Assembly (NCBI GenBank): GCA_035495465.1
Contig: DATJFX010000018.1
Location: 1-12,422 of the forward strand
From: DATJFX01 sp035495465
GTDB taxonomy: Bacteria; Patescibacteriota; Doudnabacteria; UBA920; O2-02-FULL-48-8
Reading direction: 5' to 3'
DNA: 12,422 nt
Shown here: positions 5,382 through 11,199 of the stretch, piece after piece
Numbering within the stretch: position 1 is the first letter of the stretch
Layout of the letters: each line of letters begins with the position of its first letter
Notes under the pieces: generated by a model
What the model was told of the DNA's origin: nothing
Seen by the model: the letters and a program-made list of their open reading frames with translations, nothing else
Databases searched by the model: none
Position numbers and translations under genes: made by a program

Positions 5382-5580
5382 CCAAGCTGCAAGCTTGGCG
5401 CATTGGGAATCTGATTCTCTAAAGGTCTAAACCGAGGTCCCTTCATCGCTGCGGAGCTCACCATCCCAATGGCTCGACAGCAGTCGATGTTGGATAGGCC
5501 GCGACGGTACAACTGTGTTCAAAGTTCCCAACTTGAACACCGAAGTCCGTTGCGGCCTCGCTTTCCATACGTACACAAGC
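5382..5580 (+). ncRNA. Candidate structured RNA or structured 3' UTR of the cassette
   Basis: No gene lies between 5356 and 5668. The stretch instead holds a series of exact complementary blocks: CCAAGCT/AGCTTGG (5382-5388 with 5392-5398); CATTGGGA/TCCCAATG (5401-5408 with 5464-5471, long range); TCGAC/GTCGA (5474-5478 with 5483-5487); and AGGCCGCGACGG/CCGTTGCGGCCT (5496-5507 with 5547-5558, 12 bp with one G-T pair) enclosing GTGTTCAA/TTGAACAC (5515-5522 with 5533-5540). These are compatible with one another and occupy most of the segment up to the terminator. It could be a processed ncRNA, a riboregulator or a stabilising 3' end. I recognise no known RNA family. Confidence 0.5.
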
Positions 5581-5614
5581 AAGCCCGACTCGCACAGCGC
5601 GTCGGGCTTTTTTT
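5581..5614 (+). terminator. Strong terminator of the GC-rich cassette
   Basis: AAGCCCGAC (5581-5589) pairs with GTCGGGCTT (5601-5609), with an 11-nt loop, and the T-run extends through 5614 (seven T). It is a classical rho-independent terminator on the + strand and closes the unit that began at 4518. Confidence 0.9.
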
Positions 5615-5659
5615 CGACTCCGAAATGAGTCGAACTCCGACCGCGTAGCGCGTCGGAGT
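5615..5659. other. Two further GC-rich hairpins between convergent units
   Basis: CGACTC/GAGTCG (5615-5620 with 5627-5632) is followed by ACTCCGAC/GTCGGAGT (5634-5641 with 5652-5659), extended inside by GCG/CGC. The second lies 9 nt past the stop of the minus-strand operon and may end its transcripts, although no minus-strand T-run follows it. A 10-nt direct repeat AGCGCGTCGG (5596-5605, 5647-5656) links this hairpin to the cassette terminator. Confidence 0.55.
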
Positions 5660-5668
5660 AATATAAAT

Positions 5669-6700
5669 TTACTTTTCTATACTATATAATTTTCCGTCAG
5701 TAGAATTTACAAAATACAAAGTATTGCCCAAAAGCATTAAGTTTATTCCTCTTATTTGCGAGGCTGGCGAAAAATAATTCTCTTGTTTTAAAGTTGCTAG
5801 ATCGAGTTTGATAAAATTATCCCCTGTATTATCAGATTTCGGTACTGCCGCATATAGACTCGTTCCCGAAGGATCTGGCAGAATTTTATTTAAACTGGTG
5901 GACAAATTCAAATCCACTGAAGTCTTCGCGGCTAAATCGTATAAAAATAATTTTGGATAAGCAGCGCTTGTGTTTTGTTCATATATAAACTGCGTGCCGT
6001 TTTCAAGCCAGAGCGCTGCGGTGTTTTGTCCTTCCCCGACAACCGTAGAAATTTCTCCGCTTGTTAAATCCACCAGATAAATACTATTTACATCCCCTGA
6101 CCCTTCTGAACGATAAAGCAGGGCTTTAGTCCCATCTGGTGACGCTTTTACCAGTAGATCCGGCCAGAATACGTCTTTAATCGTCTTAAAACCTGTCCCA
6201 TCAGAATTGGCCATAACTAGAGATTGATTTTTACCATCTCCTGATTTCCAGATATAAAGAACGCGTTGTCCGTCTGGAAGCCAATCAATACTTTGGATGT
6301 TTGAGGATAAATTTGTATAAACTTTAGAAGTGCTGTTGTAATAAAACTTCCGCTCGTCTACCCCTTCATAGGTAATGGCTATAAAGTCCGAACCGCTTTT
6401 TGGCCAAAGAGCAGTACCGAGGCTTCCTGAAATTTCGGGTAAAGCGAATTCGGACAAACCGGAACCGTCAATATTGACTCGGAAGAGCTGTCCCTGACGA
6501 TTGAAATACCAAACAGCTTCATTATTAAACGAAGGAACTGGTGAAATTACCTGATCATCTAAAATCTTTTTCAGAGTGGGACCTGCGGAAACTTTGTTCT
6601 GCGCAGATTGTTGTTTTTGGTAAGCAAAATACAAAGCCCCGCCCAAACCTAATAAAATTATTAATCCAATTCCTGCAATTATTACAAAGCGTCTGTTCAT
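5669..6700 (-). CDS. Membrane-anchored TolB-like beta-propeller protein
   Basis: The protein has 343 residues. A short basic start (MNRR) leads into one membrane helix at 5-27, with no lipobox Cys and no cleavage motif, so it is probably a signal anchor. A short helical linker follows and then, from about 55 to the end, repeated beta-propeller blades. The blades carry TolB/PD40-type motifs: NIDGSGLSEF (76-85), DWLPDGQRVLYIWK (139-152), NSDGTGFKTI (165-174), KASPDGTKALLYRSE (185-199) and PDPSGTSLYAAV (275-286). Such domains bind proteins or peptides and are not usually enzymes. It is the last gene of the minus-strand operon, 6 nt after the peptidase gene, without a Shine-Dalgarno. The position suggests an extracytoplasmic part or partner of the secretion-like machine; that link is inferred. 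Confidence 0.75.
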   Translation of the reverse strand: MNRRFVIIAGIGLIILLGLGGALYFAYQKQQSAQNKVSAGPTLKKILDDQVISPVPSFNNEAVWYFNRQGQLFRVNIDGSGLSEFALPEISGSLGTALWPKSGSDFIAITYEGVDERKFYYNSTSKVYTNLSSNIQSIDWLPDGQRVLYIWKSGDGKNQSLVMANSDGTGFKTIKDVFWPDLLVKASPDGTKALLYRSEGSGDVNSIYLVDLTSGEISTVVGEGQNTAALWLENGTQFIYEQNTSAAYPKLFLYDLAAKTSVDLNLSTSLNKILPDPSGTSLYAAVPKSDNTGDNFIKLDLATLKQENYFSPASQIRGINLMLLGNTLYFVNSTDGKLYSIEK

Positions 6701-6706
6701 AAAATT

Positions 6707-7654
6707 TTATGGAGTACTGGCCGCGGCGGCGGCATTAAATATTTTTTGTACGGCAGCTAGCATGCATGGCCTGACCCGCGGATCAGAGGTTGAACTAAGA
6801 TCAACCGATACTCCGGTTAACGCAACTAAGTCCGCAGGCGGAGTTACTACAGGAGTCTTGTCACAATAAGTATAAGTCTGTCCGTTCTGAACGTAAGTGT
6901 TAAATTCGACGTGAATATGTCCGCCGCTGGCTCCTTCCGTGGGAGTGGTGTATTCATCCAGCGTGTCTCCGGCTGCCGGTGTAAAGCCTGCGGATTTAGC
7001 GATCTGAACCAATTGGGCAATCCGAGGATCACTACTATGTTCAGGTACTGTTGGGTTGCGGAGTGCGATATCTACCGCCTCTCCGCGGCCGTGTGCTGAC
7101 GGCCTAGTAGTCCCTGCCACGATCGCCCCGGCACGATAAGCACTCGTGATAACGATATCCAGTCCCGCAAAGGATCCCGTAGCTCCCGCACCGCCACTGG
7201 GCGGATGAGTAACAACTGTTAACTGATTGCAAACAGAATCCACGCTATTGCTTAATAAGCCTCCGCCGAACGGATTGGCTTTGTCTAAAACTCTGATTGC
7301 AAAACCTCCAAAGCTCGTTTGGTTACAAGTCGAGATCAGGGTTACTAAAATAAAAATTCCTATAATTAGAGTGCCGAAAATAACGGCAACTATTGGTCCC
7401 CAGATAGGCGCACTACCCCAAATAAATTCCCAAATCGCTTTTTTCGCAACTTTTTTTACCTCATTTTTCGCGAATTGCCTGGCCGCATTTACTGCTTGAT
7501 TCTGGGCGGCGCTTTGCCGTTCTTGAGCTTCAAACTCTTCCTGCTCCTCTTGTTGCTGAGCTAAACGCTGTTGCTGGGCCTGAGCCTCAAATTCTTGCTT
7601 TCTAGCTTCCTCTTCGGAAGCCCTGGCTGCTAATTCTTCATCAAGATCTGCCAT
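6707..7654 (-). CDS. Membrane-anchored M15-type (D-Ala-D-Ala carboxypeptidase-like) peptidase with coiled-coil N-terminus
   Basis: The protein has 315 residues. Residues 1-60 are a Glu/Gln/Ala-rich probable coiled coil on the cytosolic side, followed by a basic stretch (61-72) and one membrane helix about 83-108. The extracytoplasmic C-terminal domain carries the zinc-peptidase signature of the M15/VanY-like fold: SAHGRGEAVD at 186-195 (S-x-H-x-x-G-x-A-x-D; zinc ligands H188 and D195) and HIH at 246-248 (third ligand H248). All signature residues are intact. Two further Cys (C142, C264) may pair. Such enzymes cut peptidoglycan cross-link peptides. Placed directly after virB4 (9 nt), it is a candidate wall-opening component, a job done by VirB1-type lytic enzymes in other systems; this role is inferred. 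Confidence 0.75.
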   Translation of the reverse strand: MADLDEELAARASEEEARKQEFEAQAQQQRLAQQQEEQEEFEAQERQSAAQNQAVNAARQFAKNEVKKVAKKAIWEFIWGSAPIWGPIVAVIFGTLIIGIFILVTLISTCNQTSFGGFAIRVLDKANPFGGGLLSNSVDSVCNQLTVVTHPPSGGAGATGSFAGLDIVITSAYRAGAIVAGTTRPSAHGRGEAVDIALRNPTVPEHSSDPRIAQLVQIAKSAGFTPAAGDTLDEYTTPTEGASGGHIHVEFNTYVQNGQTYTYCDKTPVVTPPADLVALTGVSVDLSSTSDPRVRPCMLAAVQKIFNAAAAASTP

Positions 7655-7663
7655 AAGTAAATT

Positions 7664-9490
7664 TTATTCATTCGTTGTCTGCTGGGCTTGCAATTGTTTC
7701 TTCGCATCTTCGATTTCGAGTGCGCGTTTCGGATCCGTGGTAATAATCTGGTCTTCCATATATGACGCAATGATCTTTATGGCCACATGCTTAAGTCCTG
7801 CAAAGAAAATTCCTTCTCCGACGTCAGATTCCAGAAGTAAATACTTTTCCCCTTCTGTTAAAAAGAAAGTCTGAGTGATCAAATCCACTGCTGCTGGTGA
7901 TTGTTTTAATAAAAGTTGGATCGAAGAGTTAGTCACAATTGGTTTGCCGTACGGAGACTGTAAAAAGTCCGAAACGTCCTGGGTGATAGTCGTTACCCCG
8001 AGATAATATTTGCGCGCGCGTTTGGCCATGCCAAATAAAAACTTAGCAGAGTCATCGTGCTGCATCATCCACCAGGCTTCATCAATTACCAAAATTCGCT
8101 TTTTCAGACTGGACCGAACTACGTTCCAAAGATAATTTAGCGTCACATAAATAGCAATCGGCCGGAGCGCATCTTCCAAGTCTCGGACTGAAAATACTAC
8201 TAACTGGTTTGTTAAATTAATATTGGTTGGCTGGTTAAATATGCCGGAAAAAGTTCCTTGCGTATATTTGGTTAATCGTTGAGCCATGGACTCGCCGCCG
8301 ACCATTCCGGATAAAATTTCCACCAAGTCCTGCATGGTTGGCGGTTCGATATTTGAAAAATTAGAATTTACCGTGATATCTTTTTTCGCATAAGTTTCCC
8401 AGATCGCCCGATCCATAATCGACTCTTCAGTCGGATCCAGCTTGCCGAGCATTAGATTCATCAAGCCTAAAAGATTTATTACCGCAGCGCGTAAAATATC
8501 TTCATTGGTCTCGCCTTCGATAGCGCGGGGAAGATCAAATGGATTAACCCGTGATTCGGAATTTAGGGAGATATTTAAAAACGATCCACCTACGGCTGAA
8601 GCTAGATGTTTATATTCATTTTCCGGGTCAATCACAATTACGTCTGTACCCAGCATGAGAGAACGCAAAATTTCCAATTTTACGGCATAACTTTTACCTG
8701 AACCAGATTTGGCAAAAACTACGGAATTAGCATTTTCCATCTGAAACCGGTCAAACAAAATCAAACTGTTATTATGCCGATTGATACCGTATAAGATTCC
8801 ATCGTTAGAAGTAAGCTCTGAAGAGACAAACGGAAACGTTGTCGAAAGCGGTTCAGTATTCATATTCGTTGCCACCGCGATTTCATCATTCCCTAAAGGC
8901 ATAGTGGAATTAAATCCCTGTTCCATCTGAAGAATCGTCGGCTTAGCTATAATCAGTTTCGAGCCTAAGACTGATTCTAAGGTCGCGGAAATTTGGTCTA
9001 ATTCTTTAATATCATCCGCGTAAATCGTAAAATAAATCGAGAATCTAAAATATCGCTCTGTACCCTGTTGTAAACGGTTTCGAAGTTCTTCTACATCCTG
9101 AAAAGCTGTTTCTAACATAGGATCTCGGACATTGCCCTTTTCCTGACTGAGCCGCATGCTCGCTTCGAGCTGGCCGACTTTGCTTTTCAACTTTTTCATA
9201 ATTTCTTCGGTCTGCATGGGATATATAAACATGGACATATCCATTGCCACGTCCATATTGATTATCGGCGACAGCCAATCCGTGGAGACAAATCGAGGAT
9301 AAGACAACACGAAAAATGACCGCGCGAGCTTTCCGGAGACTTCCACATAGCTTTGCGTCACCTTAAACGCTGAAGGCGCGATTAAATCCCGCAGGGTGGC
9401 CAAACCGCGGCGGTACTCCCGCTCTTTTTCCACCAGTTCATGCTGGAGCTCTCTATTTTGTCCGGATTGATTGTTTCCAAATAACGCCAT
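7664..9490 (-). CDS. virB4: VirB4/TraC-family type IV secretion ATPase
   Basis: The protein has 608 residues. The N-terminal part (about 1-240) resembles the CagE/TrbE/VirB4 N-domain with coiled segments. The C-terminal part is a HerA/FtsK-like motor: Walker A AKSGSGKS at 260-267, IDPENEYKHLA at 287-297, Walker B ILVIDEAWW at 466-474 and a sensor-like TITQDVSDFL at 501-510. VirB4 proteins are the hexameric ATPases that drive assembly and substrate movement in type IV secretion and conjugation. All ATPase residues are present. A separate upstream gene (1 nt away) encodes another VirB4/TraC N-domain-like protein. The start has no Shine-Dalgarno; coupling to the preceding TAA (TAAtATG) is likely. 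I see no relaxase or VirD4 in the window. Confidence 0.9.
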   Translation of the reverse strand: MALFGNNQSGQNRELQHELVEKEREYRRGLATLRDLIAPSAFKVTQSYVEVSGKLARSFFVLSYPRFVSTDWLSPIINMDVAMDMSMFIYPMQTEEIMKKLKSKVGQLEASMRLSQEKGNVRDPMLETAFQDVEELRNRLQQGTERYFRFSIYFTIYADDIKELDQISATLESVLGSKLIIAKPTILQMEQGFNSTMPLGNDEIAVATNMNTEPLSTTFPFVSSELTSNDGILYGINRHNNSLILFDRFQMENANSVVFAKSGSGKSYAVKLEILRSLMLGTDVIVIDPENEYKHLASAVGGSFLNISLNSESRVNPFDLPRAIEGETNEDILRAAVINLLGLMNLMLGKLDPTEESIMDRAIWETYAKKDITVNSNFSNIEPPTMQDLVEILSGMVGGESMAQRLTKYTQGTFSGIFNQPTNINLTNQLVVFSVRDLEDALRPIAIYVTLNYLWNVVRSSLKKRILVIDEAWWMMQHDDSAKFLFGMAKRARKYYLGVTTITQDVSDFLQSPYGKPIVTNSSIQLLLKQSPAAVDLITQTFFLTEGEKYLLLESDVGEGIFFAGLKHVAIKIIASYMEDQIITTDPKRALEIEDAKKQLQAQQTTNE

Positions 9491-9491
9491 A

Positions 9492-10190
9492 TTATTTTGT
9501 CCCTGTTAACTCCAAATCATCAATATTTTTTATTTTAATCGGAGACGCATTACTTAAATTGTAGCTGTTATACATCAGTTCTACTAATTCTTCTGTGTTT
9601 AAAACAATTGTTTTCAAGCCCATGGAACCCAGTCCGCTTGCCACTTGATTAACGCGCTTCGATAGCTCTTCTTTCGATAAATCAAAATTTTGCTGATTGC
9701 CTGAAATTTTCGTAGCCGGATTGATCAAGTTCGTCAGCCAGGAAAACACTCCCTCTTTTGTGGCTTCGGTGGATAAAGGCACGACTACATAAAAAGTCTT
9801 GGTCATGATACTGGCAAACTCGATAAGTTTGCCGATGTATTCGATATATTCCTGAGTCTGCAATCTTAAAAGTTCATTTGTCTGCTGCTGCATGACAGCC
9901 TGCAATTTATCTAGGTAAGAATGAATATCCAGTTTCCGAGAATGCATAAGAATTTGCAGAGGAAACTCCAAGCCATTTAAAAAATTCTGATACGCGGAAA
10001 TTAAAGCATTCTGCTCTTCGACACTTTTTAAAGAAAAATTAGTAGATGATACCACTAACACCGCGCGTAAAGAACCATTCTTAAGGATCACGGTATCTTC
10101 CTTAATTTCAGCAATATCTAAATACTCCTGCGTAGAGGCAGTGGGCTTCGAACCGGCCATAGATTCTGATTGCATGTCGTTTTGTGCCAT
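9492..10190 (-). CDS. TraC/VirB4 N-terminal-domain-like protein
   Basis: The protein has 232 residues. It has a short polar start, then a beta-rich segment (EYLDIAEIKEDTVILKNGS at 22-40) and an alternating alpha/beta pattern typical of the N-terminal domain of VirB4/TraC ATPases, including EFPLQILMHSRKLDIHSYLD at about 75-94. There is no Walker motif and no membrane helix. It lies 3 nt after prgI and 1 nt before virB4, so the three form one translational block. It probably docks between the PrgI/VirB3 membrane protein and the ATPase, or regulates it. It is not merely the lost front end of the next gene, because that protein has its own N-domain of about 240 residues. Family assignment is from sequence pattern only. 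Confidence 0.65.
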   Translation of the reverse strand: MAQNDMQSESMAGSKPTASTQEYLDIAEIKEDTVILKNGSLRAVLVVSSTNFSLKSVEEQNALISAYQNFLNGLEFPLQILMHSRKLDIHSYLDKLQAVMQQQTNELLRLQTQEYIEYIGKLIEFASIMTKTFYVVVPLSTEATKEGVFSWLTNLINPATKISGNQQNFDLSKEELSKRVNQVASGLGSMGLKTIVLNTEELVELMYNSYNLSNASPIKIKNIDDLELTGTK

Positions 10191-10193
10191 ATT

Positions 10194-10622
10194 TTATTTC
10201 TGTAGTAGGGCTTTTTCTTCTTCAGTTTTCTGGTCAAGCAGATACGCTAGTTTTTTTAAGCGGCTTTCTGTGCCTTCCGTTATTATGGGTTCTGTGGGCT
10301 TTACCGGCTTCTTGGTAGTCATTTTCATAACTACAGTCGGCTCTTCTCTTTTAAAAACCCGAACTTGGGGTTTGGAGAAAAATGATAAAAATGAGCCTAA
10401 GTATAAAAATACCGGCCGGCCATTAAATTTGCCGAAAGCTAAGCCTATCCCTAAAAATGCTGTGGGCAGGGCGAAGATAAAAAAGAAAAAAGAAAGGTGC
10501 AATATTGACCAAAACATCAAAATCAACCCTCCGGAAGCCATCACAATAAGAAATTGCTTCAGTGTAAAAGGCCCAATAAGTTTGTCTTCAACGTCAGTAA
10601 ATTGAGGTACGGCAAACTGCAT
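10194..10622 (-). CDS. PrgI family protein (VirB3-like membrane component)
   Basis: The protein has 142 residues. The start MQFAVPQFTDVEDKLIGPFT and the following LKQFLIVMASGGL match the PrgI pattern of Gram-positive and Patescibacteria type IV secretion clusters. Two membrane helices (about 21-40 and 42-63) are followed by the family's typical FNGRP turn (66-70) and a second amphipathic segment (71-83). The C-terminal tail (90-142) is basic and Pro/Thr-rich, then helical. PrgI/VirB3 proteins hold the VirB4 ATPase at the membrane, consistent with VirB4-type genes directly downstream. It is the first gene of the operon; the ATG lies about 37 nt after the -10 box and has no Shine-Dalgarno. Confidence 0.82.
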   Translation of the reverse strand: MQFAVPQFTDVEDKLIGPFTLKQFLIVMASGGLILMFWSILHLSFFFFIFALPTAFLGIGLAFGKFNGRPVFLYLGSFLSFFSKPQVRVFKREEPTVVMKMTTKKPVKPTEPIITEGTESRLKKLAYLLDQKTEEEKALLQK

Positions 10623-10658
10623 GTTTCTTTTGGTTTCTTAGTGTTTAGCTTCCTATAT

Positions 10659-10686
10659 ATTATACCACAAACCCTTAAACTTTCAA
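10659..10686 (-). promoter_or_regulatory. Promoter of the type IV secretion-like operon
   Basis: On the minus strand, TTGAAA (10686-10681) and TATAAT (10664-10659) are separated by 16 nt, and TGG directly before the -10 makes it an extended -10 as well. The -35 box begins 2 nt after the PIN gene stop. I see no terminator between them, so PIN transcripts may also run into the operon. Confidence 0.75.
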
Positions 10687-10688
10687 AA

Positions 10689-11138
10689 TTAGGCTTCCGG
10701 AGCAATAAAATTCTTTATCCACTTCATCCAACCTTCCCCTTCGTCCTCATATTCACTCCAAAATTCATTCGGTCGGACGATTTTTGTGTGTTTAATCTTT
10801 TCTAGTTTCAATAAATGATTATCTGAAGTAATTAAAAAATCTGCATGAGCGCTCAGTGCCGAAGCTAAAATCTTTTCGTCTTCCCGGTCTTCGATCACCT
10901 GTTTCGTGATACTAGTCTGAATTGGCTTCACCACTTCAAAAAAATATTCCAGTTTTTTTAAATACCCCGGATCTTGAATTTTTCTTCGGGCTAATAATTT
11001 ATTTTCAGCTAGCGTGGCGTGATTTGCATAAGCTTCTACCTGGCCTGCGATCACCAAATCAATAATGCGGTTGGCATAACGAAAATAATCTTCCGAAGCA
11101 TCGATCACGACATTTGTATCAATAACAATTTTAAGCAT
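10689..11138 (-). CDS. Orphan PIN-domain protein (putative VapC-like ribonuclease)
   Basis: The protein has 149 residues and is a small PIN domain, a fold of Mg-dependent ribonucleases used by VapC toxins and RNA-processing enzymes. The acidic site is complete: D7 in VIDTNVVID, E45, D87 and D106 (LITSDNHLL). An in-frame ATG at 11213 would add 25 residues, but that stretch runs through the terminator hairpin at 11154-11186. The start at 11138 is right because the protein then begins MLKIVIDTNV, the standard PIN start, and because an extended -10 lies 6 nt before it. No antitoxin-sized gene lies on either side, so a classical vapBC pair is absent here. The last 25 residues (Glu/Trp-rich) extend beyond the usual core. 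It most resembles the PIN_3/COG1569 type, by memory of motifs. Confidence 0.8.
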   Translation of the reverse strand: MLKIVIDTNVVIDASEDYFRYANRIIDLVIAGQVEAYANHATLAENKLLARRKIQDPGYLKKLEYFFEVVKPIQTSITKQVIEDREDEKILASALSAHADFLITSDNHLLKLEKIKHTKIVRPNEFWSEYEDEGEGWMKWIKNFIAPEA

Positions 11139-11144
11139 GCGATA

Positions 11145-11153
11145 AGTATAACA
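11145..11153 (-). promoter_or_regulatory. Extended -10 promoter of the PIN gene, leaderless
   Basis: Minus-strand TGTTATACT (11153-11145) matches TGnTATAAT with one mismatch. Six bases separate it from the ATG at 11138, placing the transcription start on the start codon. It touches the T-run of the upstream terminator. Confidence 0.65.
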
Positions 11154-11186
11154 AAAAATCCTAGGATAATCTATCCTAGGATTTTT
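11154..11186. terminator. Bidirectional terminator hairpin, 15-bp stem
   Basis: A perfect 15-bp stem (11154-11168 with 11172-11186, loop ATC) contains the palindromic core ATCCTAGGAT in each arm and has A/T runs on both ends. On the minus strand it terminates the gene ending at 11200, and its T-run leads directly into the PIN promoter. Confidence 0.88.
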
Positions 11187-11199
11187 ATTCTTAAGTATT

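Noticed and set aside
4518..5659. Transposon or insertion sequence
   Set aside because: No transposase-like product, terminal inverted repeats or target duplication were found around the cassette.
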